This document shows positions 7,472-14,652 of a stretch of DNA of 18,662 nucleotides, in pieces. Every line of letters begins with the position of its first letter. Positions within the stretch are counted from its first letter, which is position 1. Source of the DNA: Clostridiales bacterium (GTDB lineage: Bacteria > Bacillota > Clostridia > Lachnospirales > Lachnospiraceae); the NCBI GenBank assembly GCA_019423795.1, contig JAHZAT010000108.1, forward strand, positions 1-18,662, written 5' to 3'. Position numbers and translations under genes: made by a program. The notes below the pieces were generated by a model that made no database searches, was not told where the DNA came from, and was given only the letters and a program-made list of their open reading frames with translations.

Positions 7472-10114
7472 TCAGTTTTCCTTCTCTGGCTGTTCTTTCT
7501 CCAAGGATATTCCATCCATCATATAAGTTTTCTCATTTTTCTGATTCTCCAGATATTCTGTTCTGATCTGTGCTTTTGCTTCTTCATAGTCTCTCTTTAA
7601 TTCTCTTGCAGAAAGCAGACGGCAGCCTTGTCCGCGGATAATGATCTGTTCCAATCCATCGGATGTTGCAACTGTTACATCGTATTTTCGTCCATGGGTA
7701 TGGGCAAATTTTTCAATATACTGATCTGCTGTTTCTGCTTCTTTTGTGTAGACTACATGAATATTCATGTAATCTGTGATTTCTGTTTCATGTCCTTTCA
7801 CACGATATGCATCAAACACAACGATCAGCTCCATGCCCTTCATTCCCTGATAATTACTCATTTCATCAAGTAATTTTCCTCTGGCTGCATCTACACTCGT
7901 ATCTAATAATTCCTTCAGATCATCCCATGCGTAAATGATATTATATCCATCAACCAGCAGGTATTTCTTGGACATATCTCTTTTTACCGATGATTTTTCT
8001 GCAGATGTATGATAATCTTGCACAAGCCTTGCTGTTTTCTTCTTCTTCCATTTACTTTTATTATGCTGGTTTGCATAAAATGTTTGTTCAAGAATCCGAT
8101 CGATTTCCTCTGTATCAATTGATTCTTCTTCAATATAAGCCCTTCGCTGTGTCAGTTCATCAAATTCCTCTTCCTCGATTTCTTTCGCAAGAACGCTCTC
8201 TAAATGCATATGTTCTGGTACCTCATTCCATGCGACATTATACCCGGCTCCATGGGAACAGAAAACAGATCCACATGGATTTTCAAGATCTCTATCTGGA
8301 TCATATCCACTGGCTTCTATGATTTCTTCTTCATTATGGCAGATATCATATCCATTTAAGGTTGTAAATAATCTTCCCATACCTTTGGAATATGCTAATA
8401 CTTCTTTTTGGTATCCTTGCATCGTAGAAACTGGTGCTATTCCTTGAAGCACTGACATCTCTCCTGCAGTATCTGGTGTATCAAATGTACCCTGCATCTT
8501 TTCGATATCTGTCATAGCTCTTCCGATCATCTGCTGTGGAACTTCCAGCCGGAACTTATAATATGGCTCTAATAAAACACTCTGTGCCGTACGAAGCCCC
8601 TGTCTTACTGCACGGTATGTCGCCTGACGGAAGTCTCCACCTTCTGTATGTTTCTGATGTGCCCGTCCTGCCGCCAGCGTGATCTTGATATCTGTGATCG
8701 GTGCTCCTGTTAAAACCCCTCTATGATCTCTTTCTAATAAATGTGTTATGATCAGTCTCTGCCAATTCTTATCCAATACATCTTCGCTGCACTGTGTGTC
8801 GATAACAACTCCACTTCCCCTCTCCAGCGGTTCCATCAACAAATGTACTTCTGCATAATGTCTTAACGGTTCAAAATGCCCAACACCTTCTACAACATCT
8901 GCTATCGTCTCTTTGTATACAATATTGCCCTGTCCAAATTCCACATCTACATCAAAGCGTTCTTTGATCAGACTCTTTAGGATCTCCAATTGAACCTCTC
9001 CCATGATCTGCACCTGAATCTCTTGTAATTCTTCATTCCAGATGATGTGAAGTTCTGGTTCTTCTTCTTCCAGCTGACGAAGTTTTGGAAGCATCACGCT
9101 TGCACTTGTCTCTTCTGGCAATATCATCTGGTAAGTAAGTACTGGCTCCAACACAGGTTCATATCCGCCCTGCTCTGCTCCAAGACACTGCCCAGGGATC
9201 GTATCTGAAAGTCCTGTAACCGCACAGATTCTTCCTGCCTGCAGTTCATTTACTGTCTCATACTTTTCTCCCGAATAGATACGGATCTGATTGATCTTTT
9301 CATCACTTTCTGTAATAACTGTTTTTACCTTTAAATTTCCACCTGTTACTTTCAAATGTGTCAGACGATTTCCATTTTCATCTCTTGTGATCTTAAATAT
9401 ACGTGCACCAAATTCCTCTGGATATTCTCTTTCTTCTGTATAAAATGCAAGATCACTCAGAAATTCATTGACTCCTTGAAGTTTTAACGCTGATCCAAAA
9501 AAACATGGGAAAATCTTACGTTCTGCGATCATTTCCCGGATCTTGGATTCCGTGATCTCACCTGATTCCAGATAATAATCCAGTAACGCCTCATCTTCCA
9601 TAGCGATCATCTCATAAAACTCATCACTGCCCTTTTCTCCAAAATCAATACATCCGCTGCTTAAACGTTCCTGTAATTCTTTCAATAATTGATCTTTTTG
9701 TGTTCCGTCCTGATCCATCTTGTTAATAAATAAAAATGTTGGGATCTTATATCTCTCAAGCAGGCTCCATAATGTCAAAGTATGGCCCTGCACACCATCT
9801 GCTCCGCTGATCACAAGAACCGCATAATCAAGCACTTGCAGGGCTCTCTCCATCTCCGCAGAAAAATCCACATGTCCTGGTGTGTCAAGCAAAGTAAGAT
9901 CCATCTCATTCATTGAAACCTCTGCCTGCTTGGAAAAAATGGTAATTCCTCTGGACCGTTCTAGTTCATAAGTATCTAAAAATGCATCTCCATTATCCAC
10001 ACGTCCGATTTTTCTCAAATTCCCTGCAGTATATAAAATTGCCTCTGATAGTGTTGTCTTCCCGGCATCTACATGAGCCAGAATACCAGTTACTATGTGC
10101 TTTTTATTCTTCAT
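7472..10114 (-). CDS. Tet(M)/EF-G-like ribosomal protection GTPase fused to a Rae1/YacP NYN nuclease domain
   Basis: 880 residues. Positions 1 to about 600 form a translational GTPase of the Tet(M)/Tet(O) ribosomal protection branch of EF-G: G1 AHVDAGKT (13-20), RGIT (55-58), DTPGHVD (77-83), NKMD (131-134) and GSAL (207-210). Domains II-V follow; DIEKMQGTFDTPD to TLNGYD aligns by eye with the Tet(M) domain IV/V end. Next comes GSVFCSHGAGYNVAW (615-629), then an acidic and Lys-rich linker. Residues 717 to about 850 are a full Rae1/YacP NYN (PIN-like) domain: LLVDGYNIIYAW, VVFDAY, TKEAETADQYIEK, VATSDG, GQGCRLLSARELKRDYEEA. B. subtilis Rae1 cuts mRNA in the ribosomal A site, so both halves are ribosome-directed. 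AAGGA precedes the ATG. It is the first gene of a three-gene operon. Tetracycline resistance is possible but not shown. Confidence 0.9.
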   Translation of the reverse strand: MKNKKHIVTGILAHVDAGKTTLSEAILYTAGNLRKIGRVDNGDAFLDTYELERSRGITIFSKQAEVSMNEMDLTLLDTPGHVDFSAEMERALQVLDYAVLVISGADGVQGHTLTLWSLLERYKIPTFLFINKMDQDGTQKDQLLKELQERLSSGCIDFGEKGSDEFYEMIAMEDEALLDYYLESGEITESKIREMIAERKIFPCFFGSALKLQGVNEFLSDLAFYTEEREYPEEFGARIFKITRDENGNRLTHLKVTGGNLKVKTVITESDEKINQIRIYSGEKYETVNELQAGRICAVTGLSDTIPGQCLGAEQGGYEPVLEPVLTYQMILPEETSASVMLPKLRQLEEEEPELHIIWNEELQEIQVQIMGEVQLEILKSLIKERFDVDVEFGQGNIVYKETIADVVEGVGHFEPLRHYAEVHLLMEPLERGSGVVIDTQCSEDVLDKNWQRLIITHLLERDHRGVLTGAPITDIKITLAAGRAHQKHTEGGDFRQATYRAVRQGLRTAQSVLLEPYYKFRLEVPQQMIGRAMTDIEKMQGTFDTPDTAGEMSVLQGIAPVSTMQGYQKEVLAYSKGMGRLFTTLNGYDICHNEEEIIEASGYDPDRDLENPCGSVFCSHGAGYNVAWNEVPEHMHLESVLAKEIEEEEFDELTQRRAYIEEESIDTEEIDRILEQTFYANQHNKSKWKKKKTARLVQDYHTSAEKSSVKRDMSKKYLLVDGYNIIYAWDDLKELLDTSVDAARGKLLDEMSNYQGMKGMELIVVFDAYRVKGHETEITDYMNIHVVYTKEAETADQYIEKFAHTHGRKYDVTVATSDGLEQIIIRGQGCRLLSARELKRDYEEAKAQIRTEYLENQKNEKTYMMDGISLEKEQPEKEN

Positions 10115-10151
10115 AAATTTCTTTTTCCTTTTTTCGTATTCACTGTAAATA

Positions 10152-10181
10152 AGTATAACACATATCCTGTTTTCATGTTAA
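10152..10181 (-). promoter_or_regulatory. Sigma-A-type promoter of the GTPase-nuclease operon
   Basis: Minus strand: TTAACA (10176-10181) is followed after 18 bp by TATACT (10152-10157), each a five-of-six match to consensus. It reads into the ATG at 10114. No leader peptide or attenuator of the tet(M) kind is visible in the short leader. Confidence 0.6.
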
Positions 10182-10203
10182 CCGAATACATCCATAAGAT
10201 TAT

Positions 10204-10231
10204 TTGACAAATTTTTCTTCTATGTTATAAT
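10204..10231 (+). promoter_or_regulatory. Promoter P1 of the methyltransferase gene
   Basis: Perfect TTGACA (10204-10209) and perfect TATAAT (10226-10231) with 16-bp spacing. P1 would give a leader of about 95 nt that contains the P2 palindrome. Confidence 0.72.
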
Positions 10232-10249
10232 CAAAAATTAGTGCTCTTC

Positions 10250-10278
10250 TTTCCATGTATACCAGAATCTGGTATAAT
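10250..10278 (+). promoter_or_regulatory. Promoter P2 of the methyltransferase gene, overlapped by a 19-bp palindrome
   Basis: TTTCCA (10250-10255), 17-bp spacer, perfect TATAAT (10273-10278). The spacer and -10 are covered by a perfect palindrome, TATACCAGAATCTGGTATA (10258-10276, central A at 10267). This is the usual placement for a repressor operator; in the P1 transcript it could also fold as a small hairpin. Confidence 0.5.
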
Positions 10279-10333
10279 GAAAGTTAATAAAGAGACGGCA
10301 TACAAACCACAAGGCATACGAAAGGAGTTTCTT

Positions 10334-10864
10334 ATGAGAGATGCTTTACGGGATGAAATGATCAAGAAAATATGCGTCAGAGATGCAGATAATATATTAG
10401 ATGTCGGTTGCGGTAATGGTACCTTTTTACATGAACTGACACGCTGGAAGGATGTTGAAGGATATGGTATCGATGAATCTGAGGATAAGATTCTTATCGC
10501 AAAGCAAACTTGGCCAGAACTTCATTTTGAGACAGGTTACAGTGATTTTCTTTCTTTTGATGACAACAGCTTTCGTGTGATCACTGTATGTGACGATTTC
10601 CACACCTTTAAAGATCCACAGAAGTTTGTTGATGAAGCATTTCGTGTCTTAGTTCCTGGCGGAAGACTTTATGTTGGAGAATCTGCCCTTCCTGAGGCAT
10701 TGCGAATTGTTTCTAATATTCCATCCTATCTGACTTCTGGTGATGATCGCAGACATTCTACTTATGAGACTTTAGAATATTTTAAGAATGCAGGGCTTAC
10801 CAAATTCCGTGTATATAAGAAGAAACGTCTACTTCTTATCTCTGCAAAGAAACCATTAGAATAA
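10334..10864 (+). CDS. Class I SAM-dependent methyltransferase
   Basis: 176 residues from the ATG at 10334, which has AAAGGAG at the ideal 6-nt spacing. The frame extends upstream to a GTG at 10241, but that region holds promoter P2, so the longer form is rejected. A Methyltransf_11/UbiE-like fold is shown by motif I LDVGCGNG (22-29), an acidic residue after the second strand (GYGID, D47), ITVCDDFHTFKDP (83-95) and the FRVLVPGGRLYVGE block (103-116). The protein lacks any clear substrate domain, so small molecule, lipid or protein cannot be told apart. It is monocistronic: two promoters before it and a strong terminator after it. Confidence 0.85.
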   Translation: MRDALRDEMIKKICVRDADNILDVGCGNGTFLHELTRWKDVEGYGIDESEDKILIAKQTWPELHFETGYSDFLSFDDNSFRVITVCDDFHTFKDPQKFVDEAFRVLVPGGRLYVGESALPEALRIVSNIPSYLTSGDDRRHSTYETLEYFKNAGLTKFRVYKKKRLLLISAKKPLE

Positions 10865-10881
10865 ATTCCAGAACTTAAAAT

Positions 10882-10914
10882 GGAGCTGATACGATCTGTA
10901 TCAGCTCCGTTTTT
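10882..10914. terminator. Bidirectional terminator between methyltransferase and spoIIR
   Basis: An 11-bp perfect stem, GGAGCTGATAC (10882-10892) with GTATCAGCTCC (10898-10908), loop GATCT, then G and five T on the + strand. On the minus strand the stem is followed by ATTTT, so it can also serve the convergent spoIIR gene. Confidence 0.88.
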
Positions 10915-10915
10915 C

Positions 10916-11512
10916 TTATACTTTAAACAACCATCCAAGATATTTATCTTTTGTTATTTTTCTGATCGTTTTTTTCCCTAAAAGTTTCTCCATCTTTTTT
11001 CTTGCTGTATTGTTGATCCTTACCTTGTCATCTTTTGTTACGCATAGATCCGGGAACATGACACACCACCAGTTGTGCCCTTTTGCTGCTCCCAGATCGA
11101 TTCTTACTGCATCGTAAATACCTTCTGGAAATGTATATTGGCCATAGTTTTTCTCTGGAAATTTTTCTTGTACAAAATGTACGTTTACCTTTTGTTTCAC
11201 TCCCTCTTTCTTTAATATTTCCTGTGCTGTATTTTTTATTCTGTTTTTTTGCATTTTTAAGATTTTAAATGCTTCTTCCTTCGTTTTTGCTTCACTCAAT
11301 TCTGGACTGATCTGATCGATCACGGCATCTCTTACTTTCAATTTATATGTCTGATCCATCCTGCTGTTACTATTAGCTCTCACATGAAACCGAATCAGAT
11401 TGCTTTTCAGATTTTGCTGTATTATGTTATTGGATTTTCTTTGTCCTGCCACAAAAATCATACATGCTATGGCCAGAAACAGAATCCCTTTGATCATGTT
11501 TTTTCTACTCAT
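10916..11512 (-). CDS. spoIIR: Stage II sporulation protein R
   Basis: Sporulation signalling protein made in the forespore; in Bacillus it is secreted across the septum and triggers SpoIIGA to process pro-sigma-E in the mother cell. Family landmarks are one N-terminal hydrophobic segment (6-22, ILFLAIACMIFVAG), then LIRFHVRANSNSRMDQTYKLKVRDAV (39-64) and the C-terminal FPEGIYDAVRIDLGAAKGHNWWCVMFPDLC (128-157). Length (198 residues) fits. The start is uncertain: the frame opens at a TTG (11551) whose AAAGAGG touches the codon, which is unusable spacing. I prefer the ATG at 11512, preceded weakly by AGGA at 12 nt; ATG 11497 is a further option. It shares the downstream terminator with the methyltransferase gene. 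It implies an endospore-forming host. Confidence 0.92.
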   Translation of the reverse strand: MSRKNMIKGILFLAIACMIFVAGQRKSNNIIQQNLKSNLIRFHVRANSNSRMDQTYKLKVRDAVIDQISPELSEAKTKEEAFKILKMQKNRIKNTAQEILKKEGVKQKVNVHFVQEKFPEKNYGQYTFPEGIYDAVRIDLGAAKGHNWWCVMFPDLCVTKDDKVRINNTARKKMEKLLGKKTIRKITKDKYLGWLFKV

Positions 11513-11573
11513 ATTCAGAGGATGTCCTGTTTTTTTGCTTTTTATACACAACCTCTTTCTAATTGTCTGAAAA

Positions 11574-11602
11574 TTTATACAATATCAATAACATTTTCTT
11601 AA
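11574..11602 (-). promoter_or_regulatory. Candidate promoter of spoIIR
   Basis: Minus strand TTAAGA (11597-11602), 17-bp spacer, TATAAA (11574-11579): four and five of six matches to sigma-A boxes. In Bacillus spoIIR is transcribed by sigma-F; I could not fit a good sigma-F -10 here, so this is tentative. Confidence 0.3.
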
Positions 11603-11651
11603 AATTCAGGGTTGACGAATCTGACCAGTTATAGTAACCTAATATCCATGA

Positions 11652-11751
11652 GGTCATATGACTGACGGAGCACGTGGAATCAACCACATGGGAGTATGAT
11701 CATTAATCGCCGGCCGTCTGGGCAATCTTGTCTGGACGTGCGGCGTTTTTT
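11652..11751 (+). promoter_or_regulatory. ZTP/ZMP (pfl) riboswitch with intrinsic terminator, no gene downstream
   Basis: Riboswitch for ZTP/ZMP, purine intermediates that pile up when 10-formyl-tetrahydrofolate is short. P1 pairs GGTCATA (11652-11658) with TATGATC (11695-11701). Within it lie the conserved TGACTGACGGA and a P2 hairpin, GTGG AATCAA CCAC, followed by ATGGGAG. After the linker comes the diagnostic 3' block CGCCGGCCGTCTGGGCA (11708-11724), which matches the family consensus GCCGnCCGnCUGGGCA. The expression platform is a terminator that uses the same 3' block: CGCCG (11708-11712) with CGGCG (11741-11745), and CGTC (11715-11718) with GACG (11735-11738), then six T. This is the usual ON-switch layout. 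A possible -10 TATAGT lies at 11630-11635; TTGACG (11612-11617) is too close for a standard -35. No + strand gene follows before 16559. Confidence 0.88.
11708..11751 (+). terminator. Riboswitch-controlled terminator
   Basis: Stem of 5 bp plus 4 bp with a 2x2 internal loop (arms 11708-11718 and 11735-11745), followed by TTTTTT. The 5' arm is the conserved 3' block of the ZTP aptamer, so ligand-bound aptamer and terminator exclude each other. Confidence 0.8.
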
Positions 11752-11869
11752 AGTTTGTTACTACATTTTTGACAGAAAAAATATCTGTCAGCCCTAAAAA
11801 ATCACTCAATTTTTCTCTTTTTAAATTTTTCACTTGGCACGCTCCACTGTCCAGATTTTTACTAAAGAT
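11752..11869. other. Non-coding spacer between orphan riboswitch and next terminator
   Basis: Neither strand carries a credible gene here. The + strand has no ATG at all, so the region just after the riboswitch is not a leader peptide. It contains a 7-bp inverted repeat, TGACAGA (11770-11776) and TCTGTCA (11784-11790), with no T-tract after it. The T-rich stretch around 11811-11830 has no recognised function. On the minus strand an open frame of 60 codons crosses it, but it has no start signal and overlaps the alpha-glucosidase terminator. It may be a decayed gene remnant or a dispersed repeat. Confidence 0.4.
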
Positions 11870-11903
11870 AAAAAAGAATCCTGATCGTTCAGGATTCTTT
11901 TTT
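11870..11903. terminator. Bidirectional terminator after the alpha-glucosidase gene
   Basis: GAATCCTGA (11876-11884) and TCAGGATTC (11889-11897) with a TCGT loop, flanked by six A on one side and six T on the other. It ends the minus-strand alpha-glucosidase transcript 4 bp after the stop and would also stop any + strand read-through from the ZTP riboswitch. Confidence 0.9.
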
Positions 11904-11906
11904 GAT

Positions 11907-13580
11907 CTACATCTCATAAATAACACATTCATACGGTTTCATTTTTAACGTATTTCCAATGACAGTTGTCTGTTCATAATTCACAAATATAACATTTTCA
12001 TAGTCTTCTGATAATTCAATATCTTTTTCCTTAGAACTAAAGTTACAGATTAATACCAGTTTCTGACATCCATAAGACCTGCTATATGCAAAAATATGAT
12101 CTTCTTTTTCATATATTGGTCTGAAATCACCATATGTTAGTATCTCATTATATTCTTCTGATTTATAAAATGCGATCAATCGCTTGTAAAAATTCAGGAT
12201 CGATCCATATTCTTTTTCTTCTTCTGCGACATTCACCACTTTATAGTTCTCATTAACTGGCATCCACGGTTTTCCTTTTGAAAATCCTGCATTTTCTTCC
12301 GAACTCCATTGCATTGGTGTTCTCGCATTGTCTCTGCTGTGATGTCTTGCAATCTCCAATGCCTGTTCTTTGGACATTCCTGCCTTCAATGCGATCTGAT
12401 ACTGATTGATTGTTTCCAGATCATTAAATTCATCATATTTCCATTGACGATTGCTCATCCCGATCTCTTGCCCCTGATATAGGAAAGGCAGACCTCTCTC
12501 ACAGAAAATGATCGTTGCAAGTGCTGATAAGCTGTAAAATCCATAATCTTCTTCTGGGATAAACAGACTTGCCCCTCTTGACTGATCATGGTTCTCAATG
12601 ATATTCGCTTCAAACCCTGCCTTGGCAACAATCTCTTGATTATGAAAAGTTTCCTCTCTCCATTCATCAAATGGCTGTGGCCAGTCATAGTTCATATAAT
12701 TTTTGCCTTTCCGATAGGCATGGCATGGTTCAAATGCAAAAATCGTAGAAAAATATCCATCTTCACCGATAAATTGTGGAAGGATATCTTCTTTTACAAA
12801 CATAGCCTCCCCAACGGTCAGTGCATCATATGGTTCAAAACAACGATGCTTCATCTCCATCAAGAAATCTCCGATTCCTTCGACTTTTCCTGTGATCTTA
12901 TATACATCTGCGAGTCCATCTGGACCGTCTGGTTTCAGATCACTCCATGTCAGATCTTTCTTTATATTCATGATCGCATCGATCCGAAAGCCCGAAAGTC
13001 CTTGGTCCATCCACCAACAGATCATCTCATAAATCTTCTCACGAACGGTCTCATTCTCCCAATTCAAATCTGGTTGTTCTTTTGCAAAAGAATGCAAATA
13101 AAACTTATTGTCATACCCTGGGATCTTCTCCCAGACACTGCCTCCAAAATAAGATCTCCAGTTGGTCGGTGGCTGCCCATCTTTCCCGTCTTTGATATAA
13201 AAATATGATCCATATTCCCCTTCTGGATCTGCCATTGCCTTCTGGAACCATTCATGTTCACTGGAACAATGATTCACAACGAGATCCAGCAGAATATACA
13301 TATTTCTTTTCTTTGCTTCCTTGATCAATTGTTTCATCTCATCCATTGATCCAAACATCGGATCGATCGCATAATAATCGGAAATGTCATAACCGTTATC
13401 CACCATCGGAGACTGATACATCGGAGATATCCACAAAATATCAACCCCTAGGTCTTTTAAATAATCTAACTTGCTGATAATTCCAGGAATGTCGCCGATT
13501 CCATCACCATTTGTATCCTTAAAACTCTTTGGGTAAATTTGATATGCAACTTTGTTATGCCACCATTTTTTATTCATCAT
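11907..13580 (-). CDS. GH13 alpha-glucosidase (oligo-1,6-glucosidase/maltase type)
   Basis: 557-residue intracellular glycoside hydrolase of family 13, subfamily-31-like, the usual length for exo-acting alpha-glucosidases. The start WWHNKVAYQIYPKSFKDTNGDGIGD is typical, including the DTNGDGIGD calcium-type loop. Catalytic residues: nucleophile D201 in GFRIDA, acid/base E258 in TVGEA, transition-state D332 in IENHDQ; region I reads DLVVNH (99-104). The residue after the nucleophile is Ala (A202); in characterised relatives Val there goes with alpha-1,6 and Ala or Thr with alpha-1,4 preference, so a maltose-type substrate is favoured but not proven. It lacks a signal peptide. Its ATG overlaps the stop of the pyruvate-kinase-like gene (ATGA, 13577-13580), indicating translational coupling; a GGGAG lies rather far upstream. 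Confidence 0.9.
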   Translation of the reverse strand: MMNKKWWHNKVAYQIYPKSFKDTNGDGIGDIPGIISKLDYLKDLGVDILWISPMYQSPMVDNGYDISDYYAIDPMFGSMDEMKQLIKEAKKRNMYILLDLVVNHCSSEHEWFQKAMADPEGEYGSYFYIKDGKDGQPPTNWRSYFGGSVWEKIPGYDNKFYLHSFAKEQPDLNWENETVREKIYEMICWWMDQGLSGFRIDAIMNIKKDLTWSDLKPDGPDGLADVYKITGKVEGIGDFLMEMKHRCFEPYDALTVGEAMFVKEDILPQFIGEDGYFSTIFAFEPCHAYRKGKNYMNYDWPQPFDEWREETFHNQEIVAKAGFEANIIENHDQSRGASLFIPEEDYGFYSLSALATIIFCERGLPFLYQGQEIGMSNRQWKYDEFNDLETINQYQIALKAGMSKEQALEIARHHSRDNARTPMQWSSEENAGFSKGKPWMPVNENYKVVNVAEEEKEYGSILNFYKRLIAFYKSEEYNEILTYGDFRPIYEKEDHIFAYSRSYGCQKLVLICNFSSKEKDIELSEDYENVIFVNYEQTTVIGNTLKMKPYECVIYEM

Positions 13581-14557
13581 AATTCTTCTAAACTCCCATT
13601 TGCGGTTTCTACTAACATCTTCATAGCTTCTACCGGATATCTGCCGTGAGCGGTTTCCCCTGTCAGCATCAATGCATTCGCTCCTTGATGAACTGCATGA
13701 TAAATATCATTTACTTCAGCTCTTGTTGGATAAGGGTTTCGGATCATAGAGTCTAGCATTTGTGTAACTACCATGAAATTTTTGTTATGTTCTTTGCATA
13801 CCTTTGCAATATATGCCTGCACTTTTGGGAGTTTGGATAATGGCATGACATTTCCTAAATCTCCTCTTGCTATAACAATATAATCACAGTATGGGATCAA
13901 TTCTTCCAAATGCTCTACTCCTGTCATATTTTCTATTTTGGCAAAGATTCGAATATCTTCACAGTTGTTTTGTTTTAGTGCTTCTCTTAATATAATCAGA
14001 TCTTCTTTATTCCGTACAAATGGCAACATAACATCAGTTACTTGATATTGTTTTGCCAAAGATAGATTCTTCAGATCAGCCTCAGTTAACGTCGGATTGT
14101 TGATATTACATCCTGGCAAAGCTATGCTTTTACGTGCCGTCAATACTCCTCCACAAACAATGCGGCATCTCCAGGATCGTGGTGATATTTTCCGTTCTGC
14201 GATCAGTTTTATTTTCCCGTCATCTAATAAAATTTCCTGATCTCTTCTGATATGCGGCATGATTTCTTCTGGTACTAAAATTCCACCATGCCCTATGATA
14301 ACATGTGCTCCTGTTGAAAGGCCCATATCTCCTTCCAGATATCCAATTCGAAGTTCTGGCCCGATCAGATCAATCATTAATTTCTTCTCTCCATTTGTCT
14401 GCTTCGCTGCCTCAAAATAATGATAAATCCATGCATGACTTCCTTCTAATGAACTATGTGATAAATTCAACCGAATCCCTGTCATTCCGGCATCAAACAT
14501 CTTCTTTAAACTCGTTGGTTCGCAACAGGTTGGTCCCAAAGTTCCGTAATATTCCAT
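13577..14557 (-). CDS. Short pyruvate-kinase-like protein lacking the C-terminal domain
   Basis: 326 residues against about 470-590 for ordinary pyruvate kinase. The catalytic A/B part is recognisable throughout: GTLGPT (5-10), IRLNLSHSS (28-36, keeping R29, N31, S33), LDDGKIKLI (111-119), LPGCNINNPTLTEADL (148-162), IFAKIEN (204-210, K207, E209), ARGDLG (230-235, D233), VVTQMLDSMIRNPYPTRAE (263-281) and LTGETAHGRYPVEA (298-311). It stops right there, where the allosteric C-domain would begin. The motif DTKGPEIR reads DLIGPELR (63-70), losing the Thr and Lys, so full pyruvate kinase activity is not assured. It is the promoter-proximal gene of an operon with the alpha-glucosidase. AAGGAAG precedes the ATG. 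It could be an unregulated isoenzyme or a relative with another role. Confidence 0.82.
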   Translation of the reverse strand: MEYYGTLGPTCCEPTSLKKMFDAGMTGIRLNLSHSSLEGSHAWIYHYFEAAKQTNGEKKLMIDLIGPELRIGYLEGDMGLSTGAHVIIGHGGILVPEEIMPHIRRDQEILLDDGKIKLIAERKISPRSWRCRIVCGGVLTARKSIALPGCNINNPTLTEADLKNLSLAKQYQVTDVMLPFVRNKEDLIILREALKQNNCEDIRIFAKIENMTGVEHLEELIPYCDYIVIARGDLGNVMPLSKLPKVQAYIAKVCKEHNKNFMVVTQMLDSMIRNPYPTRAEVNDIYHAVHQGANALMLTGETAHGRYPVEAMKMLVETANGSLEEL

Positions 14558-14580
14558 TGTGCATCACTTCCTTTGTGGTT

Positions 14581-14609
14581 ATTTTAACATTTTGAGGAGT
14601 GGTTTCCAA
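14581..14609 (-). promoter_or_regulatory. Promoter of the pyruvate-kinase-like/alpha-glucosidase operon
   Basis: Minus strand TTGGAA (14604-14609), 17-bp spacer, TAAAAT (14581-14586), leading to the ATG at 14557. No clear cre site or other operator was recognised in the short upstream stretch. Confidence 0.5.
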
Positions 14610-14652
14610 TGGATTTGATGTAAAAATTCTAGTTCTTTTAAATCATATTTTC

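Noticed and set aside
7472..7975. Separate Rae1 protein from the internal ATG at 7975 (codon 714) of the fusion gene
   Set aside because: The Met is at the domain edge, but the upstream sequence only offers AAGAG two to three bases before the ATG, too close for a good ribosome binding site.
7472..10114. Confident label as a tetracycline resistance gene
   Set aside because: The GTPase half is Tet(M)-like, but the extra domains and chromosomal housekeeping-like context, without tet(M) leader or conjugative element, leave resistance unproven.
10241..10333. Longer methyltransferase from a GTG at 10241
   Set aside because: The extension covers promoter P2 and its palindrome, lacks family similarity, and the ATG at 10334 has an ideal AAAGGAG.
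11750..11932. 60-codon minus-strand open frame between the alpha-glucosidase end and the riboswitch
   Set aside because: It crosses the alpha-glucosidase stop and terminator, has no Shine-Dalgarno, and runs through the antisense of the riboswitch terminator.
12588..13208. 206-codon + strand open frame that could have been the gene controlled by the ZTP riboswitch
   Set aside because: It lies wholly opposite the well-conserved alpha-glucosidase gene, has no ribosome binding site, no recognisable motif, and starts about 830 bp after the riboswitch beyond a strong terminator.
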